A DNA stretch of 64,000 nucleotides from Phaseolus vulgaris (Eukaryota > Streptophyta > Magnoliopsida > Fabales > Fabaceae), in the NCBI RefSeq assembly GCF_000499845.2, contig NC_023753.2, positions 4,982,791-5,046,790 of the forward strand. Reading direction: 5' to 3'. Position numbers and translations under genes: made by a program. A model generated the notes under the pieces. The model saw only the letters and a list, made by a program, of their open reading frames with translations, was not told the origin of the DNA and made no database searches. Shown here piece after piece: positions 45,676 through 57,704 of this stretch. Every line of letters starts with the position of its first letter. Positions within the stretch are counted from its first letter, which is position 1.

Positions 45676-47501
45676 ATGATGAGAGCAAGGGTTCCACTCC
45701 TGTTGCTGGGAATTCTTTTCCTGGCATCACTTTCTGCCTCATTTGCCACTTCACTCCGGGAGGAGGAAGAGAGCCAAGATAACCCCTTCTACTTCAACTC
45801 TGACAACTCCTGGAACACTCTATTCAAAAACCAATATGGTCACATTCGTGTCCTCCAGAGGTTCGACCAACAATCCAAACGACTTCAGAATCTTGAAGAC
45901 TACCGTCTTGTGGAGTTCAGGTCCAAACCCGAAACCCTCCTTCTTCCTCAGCAGGCTGATGCTGAGTTACTCCTAGTTGTCCGTAGTGGTAAGTAATTGC
46001 TACTGGTATCACTTGTTTCTTCTTGCAGAAGAAATAATGGTAATGAGTTTTTTATAATTTCAGGGAGCGCCATACTCGTCTTGGTGAAACCTGATGATCG
46101 CAGAGAGTACTTCTTCCTTACTAGCGATAACCCGATATTCTCTGATCACCAGAAAATCCCTGCAGGAACCATTTTCTATTTGGTTAACCCTGATCCCAAA
46201 GAGGATCTCAGAATAATCCAACTCGCCATGCCCGTTAACAACCCTCAGATTCATGTACTGCCTTTTGTAATACTGAACTAATTTTTTGTTATTTTAACTT
46301 GCAATTTCTCTCCAAATGTGATGATAAATGTTTGTCCTGCAGGACTTTTTCCTATCTAGCACAGAAGCCCAACAATCCTACTTGCAAGAGTTCAGCAAGC
46401 ATATTCTAGAGGCCTCCTTCAATGTAAGAAAGAAAACAGCATCTAACTACATATTTGCGTTGCCATTTAGCTAGTACTTTGTCTAAATGTCACACTTGTT
46501 GAATTTTTTGAATGATATCATTATATATGTTTGCATGATTTTTATAGAGCAAATTCGAGGAGATCAACAGGGTTCTGTTTGAAGAGGAGGGACAGCAAGA
46601 GGAGGGACAGCAAGAGGGAGTGATTGTGAACATTGATTCTGAACAGATTGAGGAACTGAGCAAACATGCAAAATCTAGTTCAAGGAAATCCCATTCCAAA
46701 CAAGATAACACAATTGGAAACGAATTTGGAAACCTGACTGAGAGGACCGATAACTCCTTGAATGTGTTAATCAGTTCTATAGAGATGAAAGAGGTAAATA
46801 CAAAGAAAAAACATATAGACAAACTTAGCAATTGAGTTCTATTATTCACTGTCGTCTTGGTTAGAAAATCTTAGTATTGAGAATATAATTAAATAATGGT
46901 TTTTTTTGTTAACAAATTTAGGGAGCTCTTTTTGTGCCACACTACTATTCTAAGGCCATTGTTATACTAGTGGTTAATGAAGGAGAAGCACATGTTGAAC
47001 TTGTTGGCCCAAAAGGAAATAAGGAAACCTTGGAATTTGAGAGCTACAGAGCTGAGCTTTCTAAAGACGATGTATTTGTAATCCCAGCAGCATATCCAGT
47101 TGCCATCAAGGCTACCTCCAACGTGAATTTCACTGGTTTCGGTATCAATGCTAATAACAACAATAGGAACCTCCTTGCAGGTATATATATTTATTATATA
47201 TGACCATGAATTTGAATATAGGGTTGTTGATGGGATTTTTTATTTATAATTGGTAATGCGTGATTGTGATTGAAAATATGAAGGTAAGACGGACAATGTC
47301 ATAAGCAGCATCGGTAGAGCTCTGGACGGTAAAGACGTGTTGGGGCTTACGTTCTCTGGGTCTGGTGAAGAAGTTATGAAGCTGATCAACAAGCAGAGTG
47401 GATCGTACTTTGTGGATGGACACCATCACCAACAGGAACAGCAAAAGGGAAGTCACCAACAGGAACAGCAAAAGGGAAGAAAGGGTGCATTTGTGTACTG
47501 A
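45676..47501 (+). CDS. Phs: Phaseolin (7S seed storage globulin), gene 1, alpha-like
   Basis: Six exons, 45,676-45,988, 46,064-46,254, 46,343-46,423, 46,548-46,793, 46,922-47,180 and 47,284-47,501, all with GT...AG introns, encode 435 residues. The signal peptide (about 24 residues, [11 protein letters not shown]...) leads into two cupin domains of the vicilin type. N-glycosylation sites are NLT in exon 4 and NFT in exon 5. The C-terminus AFVY is the known vacuolar sorting signal of phaseolin. Exon 4 contains a doubled 15 bp motif ('[10 protein letters not shown]') and exon 6 a doubled 27 bp motif ('[17 protein letters not shown]'), which as I recall mark the alpha type. Exon 2 reads '[13 protein letters not shown]', which I remember as the beta form, so the gene may be a mosaic. 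The protein forms trimers in cotyledon storage vacuoles. It looks fully intact. Confidence 0.96.
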
Positions 47502-47612
47502 ATAAGTATGAACTAAAATGCATGTATGGTGTAAGAGCTCATGGAGAGCATGGAAATATGTATCGGACCATGTAACACTATAATAACTGAGCTCCATCTC
47601 ACTTCTTCTATG

Positions 47613-47618
47613 AATAAA
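47613..47618 (+). promoter_or_regulatory. Poly(A) signal of phaseolin gene 1
   Basis: AATAAA lies 112 bp after the stop codon and is conserved in gene 2. A second AATAAA follows at about 47,727. Confidence 0.7.
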
Positions 47619-47984
47619 CAAAGGATGTTATGATATATTAACACTATATGCACCTTACATAGTAATACATTAATATTTAATACTTTTTATTTTAACTTTT
47701 TAATTTAAAATATTATTATAAAGAGGAATAAACAAAGGATGTCAAGATATATGCATCTTACATAGTAATACATTAATATTTAATACTTTTTATTTTAACT
47801 TTTCAAAAAATATTTTAACTTTTTAATTTAAAATATTATTATATTATTATAAAGAGGTGAGAAGTGTATGTTGTCAAGAAAAAGTTTTCCATACAGAAAA
47901 CGAAGAGCATATAAATGATGCTTGTGTTTTATGTTTTAGTTTTCTGCAAAGCTAATTTGATATTTGATATGGTTAACTGGTGGT

Positions 47985-48090
47985 TTCAAAACAAAAAATA
48001 AATAATTATTTGTTTTATTTACTAATTATAGAGATTACTTTATAGACTAAATTTTTTTATTTATTTTTAAATTTTGTTTTTACTATTGTT
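47985..48090. mobile_element. Left piece of a split CACTA-type MITE
   Basis: The segment 'actaattatagagattac' through 'actattgttaaata' aligns with the first half of the MITE at 42,426 (about 42,470-42,565). The other half is at 54,889-55,128, beyond the LINE. The extreme left end is not recognisable. Confidence 0.5.
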
Positions 48091-51000
48091 AAATAAATTT
48101 TTTTTTAACAATGAATAAATTAAATAAGAAAGAAATATTTTAGGATATTGTATACAAAAACTTACAAGGCTACACTCCCTTAAAGCTACACCCCTTACAA
48201 CTGCAAGCAGAGAACCAAAACTAACAAAGCTTCTTGCAACCAAAACAACTTATTTACAATCCCAATAAACAAGTATAAGTAACGCATAAAGCAACCAACA
48301 CTAAAACTATAGAATTCCTACTAAAAACATCATTGAGAAAGCCAAAAGGTTGGCCAAACCAGAGCCCCAACAACATACAGAAACCAGATGAAGCACCTAC
48401 TACTAAGGTGCATAACCTGTAGAAAACAACTAGACATATTGAGCAGAATGTTTTCCCTAATCAACACCAACACAGAACAAGAAAAATAGTAGCAGCAATG
48501 CTGTAACAACTTGAAAACGGTAGCAACAACTACTACCGAAAGCCCTTATGCCCATGGAGATAAGCCAAAAAAACACCATGATTTCAGCTTCAAGCACTGC
48601 TGTCAAATTATACCTTCCCATTTCAGCATATCTAGACCAACTACAGAGTCTACAACTTATCTGAAGCCAAGGGGAAAACTGTTGTTGCTGCCACTCTAAC
48701 ATCTGTGACTCTACACTTCCTTGAAACTCTTCTCCCTTCACTTCCTTATATCTTCTAACTAGTTGACTTAGTTGTTCCTATGAACCCAGTTTTTGTGTCA
48801 GCTTCAACTAAACCAGGAAAATCCTAGCGGAAGGACCACCATCAAGTTTAAGTTGCACTATAAAGCATAAATTTGCATAAAACTTCATGCACTTTACACA
48901 TAAACCAGTGGTGCTTGGCTGTAAAGGATCACAATACTCCAAGCTCCACAGCCATGGAAGCCATAGTCTAAGCCAGTACCGAAGTTCCTTCTAACTGCTT
49001 CCTTTTTCCTGCACACCACCCAATGCTATTTCACCTCACCCTGCATCAAAAAACCTTAGGAACAACTCATGTGCTTGTTAATCCTAATCTCCACTCATTG
49101 TAGGCTACCATACCATACATCGCCACCTCTAGCATTCATTTGACAACGTCAAGCTTCACCATGGTTTATTTTACAACATCAACACTAAACTAACAAGTCC
49201 ACCAGAAGGTTCTTGAAAAACTGAGACATTCCTAGTCCCTCCTGCATAGCCAGAATTAAACCCCCTACACCCTTACTAGCATTCCTTTTCATCGAACACT
49301 AAGAAGGCATTGAGTAGGATTCAGATGCCAATCTGAAAACGCATACGAAAAAGACCTCACCCTGTGTTTTAGCCATTGCCAAGAAAGAAGTTCAGTCAAT
49401 TGGAAAATTTCTTTGACATCAGGGACCCCTTGCTTGAAAACAACCTTATTCCTCTGCTCCCAAATACTTCGAACTATTGCTACCCACATTCCTCTCCAAA
49501 CTTGATTATGCTTATCAGACATGTGAACTAAATGAAAGTTCTCAAAATGATTCCTCAAGTCCTTGTTTTGTACCATCAAGATGTCTATCCACGTGAAACA
49601 AAGAAACCAAACATGTCGTGCATATACACAATCAAGGAACAAATGTTGGGAAAATTCTTCTGACTGGTTACACAGAACACATAAAGGAGAGTTCACCACC
49701 ACTCCTCTCTTGATCAGATTATGAGTGGTAGGTAATCTGTCAAGTAAAATTCTCCACACAGGGATTAAAACTTTAGGAAGAGCTTTTGCCTGCCATAAAA
49801 GACTAAAAACACCATCCATTGTGCCATTGGATTGACAATCTAAGAGAGCATAAGCCTATTTAATAGAGAAAGTACCTTTGGGATCCCTTCCCCAAACAAG
49901 AAGATCGTGAATATCCTTATGTAAGACGCCCCTATTCAAAATCAAAAGCATGTCTTCCTCCATAATCGATTCCTACTAAAACCTTGTCCTCCTCCAGTTT
50001 AACCGCCATTGGCGCCAGAACCCTCTCAAGAACCTACCTCACCCACCTTCATACCTTGATCCAGAGACAGAGAATAAAGTCTAGGGAACAAAGATTTAGG
50101 GTTAATGTTATGAGCCCACACGTCCTCTCAGAATGTGACTTTATCCCCATTACCTACTTTCCAAGCAACAACCTTTTTAAACCATCCTTCTTCCTCCCCC
50201 TCCTCACAGACTAGAGCTAAATCCCTCCACCACTGATATGATTCCAATAACATGATGGAGATATGATATGAACATGTTATGGATTCAACAAGAGTTAGAA
50301 TATGATTAGGCACTTTTTAAGAATTGGATCAATGTTCTTAACATTCAAGAACTCACCAAAACACAAGTAACCAAGCCAAACTTACATAAAAACCCATTTT
50401 GAACAACAAACTCATGGATAGAAATTCAAGAACACAACATATAGCAATTATACCCATGGAGGACGTGACCAAAACAGCAAGAACAACCAATTTTCACCGA
50501 TTAAAATTGAATATAAGTGCAGAAAATGAAAGAGGACATTATGAAGAGATTGCACCGATTGAAAATGAAAACAAACAAGTAGAACAAAAATGGGTAATTT
50601 GGAATGAAGGGAAAATGGAGTTATGTGGATGAAGCTCTTGGAATGTGCACGCCACTTGAAGGATGGTTGGCTTCAAGATGAGTGTTGTTGCCGCCACTTG
50701 AAAGCCCAAGAATTCACTCAAGATAACACTAGAAGAGAAGAAGACACAAGTCTCTCTCACTCACTCACCAATTTGGTAGAGGTTCTTTACTCTCAAAAAT
50801 CAATCTTATTATTTCAAAGACCTAAGCACCCCTTTTATAATAGAGAGGGCTGGTCACAAAGTACAAGAGAAGCTTTTGAAAGGTCATCTTCTAACTCCTT
50901 TTATTCTAGCACCTAAAGGAGTGTGAAGAGACAACTTTCTAGATTTTTCCTAAAACTAGCGCCTAAAGTGTTATACAATGGAGGTGTCTTTAAAGTTTCC

Positions 51001-51579
51001 CTCTTTAGCACATCCTAAAGCTATTCTATATTATTTACAAATTTATACAAAAGAATCTACAAAGAGAGATATTAATTGGAGCCCATTCTTGAATGCTTGA
51101 AGTCTTCTTGTTGGCTTTAGGCTTGGTCCTCTCTTTATTTAATTCTTCTTTAATTTTTAAGAAGACTAGAAGGAAGAACTTTAAATGCTTGGGTGGATGG
51201 CCTCTTCCTCCATTAGTGAAATCCTCTCTTACTTGATCTCCATCATGCTCCCCGAGTTGGACAGAATTCGTCCACGAATTCTGAATCTCTGCATATAACA
51301 AAGTCAGTTTACTATCAAATTTAACAGTTGAATAAGAGAAAGGCAAACATGACTTAGAATTTGTAAGAAGTGGGATTTCATAAAAGGAGGTCCTATAGAT
51401 AGACCAAGTTGAAAAAAATTGTTTGGGAATGATTATATTTTTTGAAAAAAGTTCTCTTAAATGGTGAAAACCATTAGGAGGTATGAAAAAATCATTCCTA
51501 ACATTCTTTAACCAAGATGGTGGTGAAGTAAGAACCTTTGGTAATGAAAAAGAAAAGGAAGGAAAACACCTTGGAGGTC

Positions 51580-52285
51580 CCAAGACACAAACCCAAGTCC
51601 TTTCAGTGACCAAGGAAGCATTAACCACTATACCAAACAAGTTCTTTGGTAATATTATCATTTTTATTATACTTATTATTATTAATATAATTTATACATA
51701 TTAATATAATTATTATTAATAATAATAATAAAACAAATTATATTCATATTATTAATATTATTCATTTTATTAATATTATTCATATTATTAATATTTATTA
51801 ATATTATTCACATTATTAATATTTATTAATATTATTCACATTATTAATATTTATTAATATTATTCACATTATTAATATTTATTAATATTATTCATATTAT
51901 TAATATTTATTAATCTTATTCATATTATTAATATTATTACTAATACTATTAATAATAATAATAATAAATTATATTCATATTATTCATATTTATTAATATT
52001 ATTAATATTATATTCATATTATTAATATTATATTTATATTATTAATATTATATTCATATTATTAATATTATATTTATATTATTAATATTATATTCATATT
52101 GTTAATATTTTTAATATTGCTAATATTTTTAATATTGTTAATATTGTTAATATTTTTAATATTAATAATAATAATAATAAGTATAATAAAAATCATAATA
52201 ATACTAAAGAATTTGTTTGGTGTAGTGGTTAAATTTCTTTGGTTACTGAAGAAATCTGGTTTTGAATCCCATTCACTGAAAATTT
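51580..52285. repeat. AT-rich trinucleotide array between inverted tRNA-like repeats
   Basis: 51,650-52,200 is an imperfect ATT/AAT array with 'ttattaatattattcatatt' periodicity. It is flanked by an inverted pair, 51,580-51,650 and 52,205-52,280. The right one reads 'tttggtgtagtggttaaat' and, about 30 bp on, 'ggttttgaatccc', reminiscent of tRNA A and B boxes. This could be two SINE-like ends in opposite orientation. Confidence 0.6.
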
Positions 52286-52289
52286 TATT

Positions 52290-52520
52290 TTATGGTGCCA
52301 AAATTTACATACAGATTTTTTCCGTATGTAATTATATCCGTATGTAATTACATACGGAAAAAATCCGTATGTAAACCTGTTTACATACGAATTTTAATTC
52401 CCGCTCCATGGCACCAAAAGTTACATACGGAATTTAATCCGTATGTAATGTTGATTTTACATACGAATTTTGATTCGTATGTAATAATCCGTATATAATT
52501 CGCGTTTTTCTTGTAATGTA
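52290..52520. mobile_element. CACTA-like subterminal repeat region
   Basis: The 10-mer 'ttacatacgg/a' or its complement occurs about nine times in both orientations, and the region ends 'gtttttcttgtaatg', close to the CACTA end 'ttttcttgtagtg'. No transposase is seen. Confidence 0.6.
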
Positions 52521-54888
52521 TCACCATTTCTTAGCAAAATATAAAAATTCTAAAGAGGTTATTTTCACCTTTTGGTCTTCATAGACCCCATAGGCTTTAA
52601 AAATTTGTTCACATTTAGCCTCCCAATCTAAATACACATTAGGATCACTATCACCACTAAAGCTAGGTACTTTTACACTTTGAAAATAAGGCAATGCCAC
52701 ATGTTAGCGCCTATCTTCAAGTTTATGTATTTTCCATTCTTCCTTTTTTTCAAAGCTCCCATAGGTGTTGGAACTCCTTAAAACATGCCCATGATGATGT
52801 TGGCTGTGAGCATTGGAAGAACCTTTGGAAGAATGTCTAGGAGAATGATGTCTTCCATGGATGGAATGTGAGGACCTTTCTTGCTTCAATTCAACTTTTG
52901 CTAATCTTTCTTCCAACTTTTGCATAACATCATCTTTGATTGCTACTCTTTCTTCCAACTTTTGAATAGCTTCATCTTTGAGAGCAAGGGCTTGTTTTGC
53001 CTCTTTTAACTCATTAAGAACATAAGCTTTATGAGTAGAATGTGGTTTGGAAGATTCAACACTTGAATATGTATTCATTGGACAAAGAAAACAGCAAACA
53101 CAATAGCAAACAATATTAAGAAAAACAAGGTTAGCAAATGAAACAATTATAAAAATGTACTGAAAATTAAAAGTCACTCCAAGAAAGAATACTTCCCTCA
53201 ACCAATCTGCTCTTGAGGTCTTGTAACTCTCGAATGAAATATGTCAAAGCAAAGGCACTCTTTCTCAAAGCCAAAACACCACAAAATTTAAAGAACAAGA
53301 AAAGACAATCAAGAAAAGGTGTAAACAAGAAAAGGCTATAGCAAAAGGAATACAAGATATATGACAAACTCAAAGAATAATGAAGAAAAGACAATCAAGA
53401 AAAATAAGGTACTCAATTAAAGGATGACACACAAAAGAAACCTAAAGAAAAGCACTAGAATAGATGAAGAAAACAAAAACAAAACTACTGGAATTGTAAA
53501 AACTGGAATCTGTGCGTAACTTCAAAAATTTATCTGGAACGTTATAATTCAAACTGGAATATGAAATTTAAACCACTGAAACTTCAAGATGTTATCTCAC
53601 TTTGGGCACTGGAATCACACAAAAACAGTATACCAATTAATTGTGATAAATTTCCGAAAATCACTACCGCATCACCGTTTTTCAAGAGTCAGAATTTTAC
53701 ACTCTGTTCGTATTTCATTTATCATTTTTTTGGTATTTGGAATTTTGATACACTTTTTTTTTACTCTTTTGTAACACTTCAAACTACATAAATCCAGAGT
53801 TTCAGAATTTTCTTCAACAATTGTAATTCGCATAAACGAAAACAGTCAGCACAGTTTCAGGAAAAACAGAGGAAGCCTAATCTGGAATGAAAAAACAAAA
53901 TTGAGAAACTTCAAGAGACACAATAGAATTGATGTTTCAAGAACTTGTATAGATCTAAAATACAAGTAAGACCTCAAATCTAAAAAGAAAAAGCACCAAA
54001 GGATCAAGAAAACAAACAGATAAAACTGTACTACAAAAAATCAAGAAACAAAAATTATCAACAAAAGGACTACATAGAATTGATAACATTTTTGGAGAAA
54101 CATGACTTTGACAAAACTTATAAGGATTCAAAAATCAAAATGACACAAACACAATGTAATAAGAACAAGAAAACAACAAGAAATACTAAAAAATAAACCT
54201 AAAACAGAAAGGTAACAACAAAAATGTAAAGTTCTTGAATTAAAAGTGCCAAAACAACTCAAACACAAACTAGAACATACCCAAGACTCATGATAATATT
54301 TCAATCGAGCTAGACTTCTACCTCTTTCCGCGCCATATTTAAATATAAGGATGTCTTTCCATTTCCCTTTTTCATCACTCATCAACTGCCATTTCCATTT
54401 TTCCAGAAGAGCGCAATTGAATTTTCTTATATCTTTTATCCCCAACCCACCTTCTTCAAGGGGCTTACAAAATTTCTCCCAACTTACCCAAGGAATAGCC
54501 ACGTTATCTTTGCCCCAAGCCCAAAAGAATTTCCTTTGCATACTAATTATACTATTGCACACAGAAGTTGGAGCTTTAAAGAAAGACAAATAGAAAAGAG
54601 GTATGAAAGTAAAGACCAATTTAAGTAGGCATATTCTTCCTGCCCTAGATAAAAATCTCCCCTTCCAAGAGCTAAGTCTAGCTTTTATTTTGTTGACAAC
54701 AGGCTCCCAAAACCGTTTCTTCCTAGGATTACCTCCAACTTCGATCCCCAGGTATTTGAAAGGCATTTGCATGGTGTTACAATTTAAAGTTTTTGCATAG
54801 GTATTAAGGGGATACCTGTCAACATAAATACCTGCCAACTTAGATTTATGGAAGTTGACTTTCAAACTTGAAACGAGTTTAGGATTTA

Positions 54889-55128
54889 GGGTTTGTATCT
54901 AATTAGCTACCAAGGTGTTTGCTACCAAATTTAGAATCTAAATAATTCGTAGTTAAAACCTTGATAGCTAATTAGATACCAATTTAGAAACTATTTAACA
55001 ATAATAAAAATTAATTTAGAAACCAAATTATTTTTTAGTCTCTAAAATAGTCTGTAATTTAGTCAATATAGCATCTAATTATTTTTTGTCTCTAAAATTA
55101 GTTTCTATTTAATGATTTTCTTGTAGTG
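54889..55128. mobile_element. Right piece of the split CACTA-type MITE
   Basis: It ends 'aatgattttcttgtagtg', a perfect CACTA end, and matches the second half of the MITE at 42,426. It starts exactly where the LINE ends. Confidence 0.8.
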
Positions 55129-55189
55129 TAAATTTCCTGTTACTCTAATAAATTATCTGATCACTCTAATAAATTATCTGAATCGTGAC

Positions 55190-55725
55190 GGCTTATGGAA
55201 TGTAGCAAATAGTACAAAACAAAGGTGTACTATAGGAAACCATGACTTTCTAAATAAACCTAACTTAACATACATAAATGTTAAGAAGACATAAAAATTA
55301 TAAAGGAAGTGGTTTGTCTCTACTTATATATTATATACTAGCCACTTATGTATTATACTAGGTTGTTAAGGAGAATTATAAAGAGAGAGGTTTGCATACA
55401 CTTAACATGTATTATCATAATTTTGTTGTTTGGTTTCATTAATCAATATCTTTGTTTTTTCTATCATTATATTAAATTTTATTTTTAAGACTCATACAAC
55501 GTAAAAGGAATTTTAAATTTTCAAGTATTAACATGAAGACTACAATTGACTTGCACTTATGTTTGAAATATATCAAACAAAACATTTACTTATAAAAAAA
55601 AGTAAATAATGTCATAAATCCATCCTTTAACATTGTTAGAAGGAATCTCAACTATTAAAAAAGAGTGTAATTCAACAAATCATTATTTAACACTATACGA
55701 AATTTGTTCTGTTTTCAACAAAATC
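55190..55725 (+). repeat. Displaced 3' flank of the phaseolin unit, copy 1
   Basis: It starts 'gaatgtagcaaatagtacaa' and matches 61,443-62,370 after gene 2, which has an extra insertion at about 61,650-62,045. It is therefore the downstream part of the ancestral unit, pushed 7.2 kb away from gene 1. Confidence 0.8.
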
Positions 55726-55729
55726 AAGC

Positions 55730-56025
55730 ACAAATTCATAAATGACTAGTAATAATAATCATAATAATAATTAGAAAACACACCATGCAATAAAACAATT
55801 AAAAAATATAAAAAGTTTAGTGCAATTCTCCTTCTGTTATATTATTATCATTATAACAAATTCACCATAATGTTTGTTGTCACTGCATATTGCATTACAT
55901 GTGTTGTAACAAAAATAAATCATTTTAAAAAAATTTGGGATCAAATTATTGTTCTAAAAAAAGTGGGAATGAAATTACATTTTTTCAAAAATAATTTGGG
56001 CCAAAAATAGTGACTAAACCTTGTA
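55730..56025. other. AT-rich intergenic
   Basis: I see nothing specific here. Confidence 0.4.
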
Positions 56026-56027
56026 TT

Positions 56028-56870
56028 TATTTGGGATGTTGAATAATTTAAAAATTTTATTTAATTCAAATTTTTATTTAAGTATGATATTTTATAATTT
56101 AGGATTTCTATTTATTTAAAATTTAAAATAATTTATGAATTTTATTTTATTTTCATGTTTTTATTTAAGTAGGACATTACATAATTTAGGGTTTGAATTT
56201 TTTTTTTGAATTTGAATTTTAAGAATTTTATTTATTCCAAATTTTTATTTAAGTAGCACACTAAATAATTTAGGGTATGTATTTATTTAATATTTTGAAT
56301 AATTTAAAAATTTTATTTATTGTAAATTTTTATTTAAGTAGGACATTAAATAATTGAGATCTGAATTAATTTAAAATTAGTATATAATTTAAAATTTTAT
56401 TTATATTATATTTTTATTATGTATGATATTAAATAATTTAGGATATGAATTTATTTTAGATTATTATTTAAGTAGGAAATAAAATAAGTTAAGAATTGTT
56501 TAGGATTTTGAATAATTTAGAAATTTTATTTATTGCAAATTTTTATTTAAGTATGATATTCAATAATTTAGAATTTGTATATGTTTATAACTTTAAAAAA
56601 TTTATTTTTTCAAATTTTTATTTAAGTAGAACATTAAATAATTTAGATTTGTATTTATTTAATATTTTAAATAATTTCGGAATTTTATTTATTTGAGAAT
56701 TTTATTTAGGTATAACACTAAATAATTTTGGATTTGATTTTATATAAGATTTTGAATAATTTAAGAATTTAATTTATTTCATATTTTTATTTAAATAGAA
56801 CATTAAATAATTTGGATTTTTGAATAATTTAAGAATTTGAAATGTTTAGAAATATTATCATCACAAAGGT
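56028..56870. repeat. ~85-100 bp AT-rich tandem repeat, about nine units
   Basis: Units carry 'tttatttaagtaggacatta', 'aataatttaggatttg' and 'gaatttatttatt.aa' in a regular order. Several units have lost or gained short runs. Confidence 0.8.
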
Positions 56871-57039
56871 TAATATATAGTGCTGAACCTCCGCTTGGTT
56901 TCAATCCGAATATGTCATATAATAGAAAATCATAAATTATTTTGTTGATTACTTAAGTAGTGAAGAAAGAATACTAAAAAAGAAAAAAAAGGAAAAGAAG
57001 AAAGGATGATAGAAAGATTGTGAATAAAATATAAATTTG

Positions 57040-57700
57040 GTTAATTAACGACAACATTGAAAATGATGAGCCATTTGCCTCCACACAAATCTAATGTTCA
57101 TTAGGGTAAATAAGACGAACAAATAAGAATAATAAATCCAACAAAAACAAAAGTTCAAACTGAAATAGTGTAAAAAAATATGAAATGAACAAATCAACTG
57201 AACAAAATGTACACAAAAATGGTGATTAAAATGTGTAAAAAAAGTGAACAATGAGATGAACAAAGAACAATAACATATGCAACCAAAATACAATAAGAGA
57301 TGCAACCAAAATACATCTCCAAACAATAACATACAAAAATGGAGTTAAAAGCTTATAATACAAACTCAACAAAAATGAGATAAGAAAAAATGGCGTTATA
57401 AATGAGAAAGAGAAAAGCAAGAATGGTGTTAAAGAGCTTTAATACATAGGTCAAAACAACTCTATAAGAGTGAAAAAAAAAAAGTTCACAAGGATGAGAT
57501 AAACAAAGCATAATAACAAATGCAACCAAAATACATCTTCAAACAATAACATATAAAAATGGAGTTATAAAAACTCATAATACAAACTCAACAGGAATGA
57601 GATGAAAAAATGGAGTTAAAAAAGGGAAAGATCAAGAGCAACAATAAAAAGCTTTAATACAGAGATCAAATCGACTATTAAGGATAATTTTCTTAGGTTG
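57040..57700. repeat. A-rich duplicated segment
   Basis: The block 'aaccaaaatacatctccaaa' to 'tacaaactcaacaaaaatg' (about 57,302-57,380) recurs at about 57,525-57,600. Spacing of about 220-240 bp suggests two or more tandem units. Minus-strand open frames there are low-complexity. Confidence 0.65.
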
Positions 57701-57704
57701 TTCT

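Larger units (their letters stand above)
45226..47940 (+). repeat. Phaseolin duplication unit, copy 1
   Basis: Promoter, gene and 3' flank match 58,612-61,407 closely. Homology stops in the 3' flank just after 'ttatgttttag' at about 47,940, where a MITE/LINE nest begins. Confidence 0.9.
50255..54290 (-). mobile_element. Ty3/gypsy LTR retrotransposon remnant inside the LINE
   Basis: Minus-strand 53,090-52,530 is a gag relic: a coiled-coil-like 'LKDEAIQKLEERVAIKDDVMQKLEERLAKVE', then a His/Ser-rich stretch, then after a stop 'VKVPSFSGDSDPNVYLDWE', typical of gypsy gag. At about 51,290-51,240 'NSWTNSVQLGEHDGD' resembles the C-terminal tail of gypsy polyproteins ('DSRTNPFQ.GE.D'). Protease, RT and integrase are missing, so most of pol has been lost. 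'catga' occurs at both edges with the LINE (about 50,251 and 54,285) and may be the TSD. LTR limits were not resolved. Confidence 0.7.
48098..54885 (-). mobile_element. LINE split by an LTR retrotransposon remnant
   Basis: Read on the minus strand, 54,885-54,290 carries the end of the RT domain ('LKVNFHKSKLAGI', 'FKYLGIEVGGNPRKKRFWEP', 'EEGGLGIKDI'). The story resumes at about 50,250 with 'YQWWRDLALV' and 'AWKVGNGDKVTF', and the zinc-binding domain follows at 49,819-49,289 ('PLCVLCNQSEE..QHLFLDC', 'IWEQRNKVVF'). The 3' end is at 48,098 (poly-T, 'aacaatgaataaat'). Stops (for example at about 49,860) show decay. The 5' end is truncated within RT. Confidence 0.85.

Noticed and set aside
46060..46254. 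Minus-strand open frames within phaseolin exons and flanks (also 46,490-46,849, 47,244-47,621 and the copies in gene 2)
   Set aside because: They are antisense shadows of the coding sequence and follow its duplication.
51035..51661. A 208-codon minus-strand open frame
   Set aside because: It joins the 3' part of a gypsy pol remnant with LTR-like and SINE-like sequence. Only the short 'NSWTNSVQLGEHDGD' part has meaning, and that is included in the retrotransposon entry.
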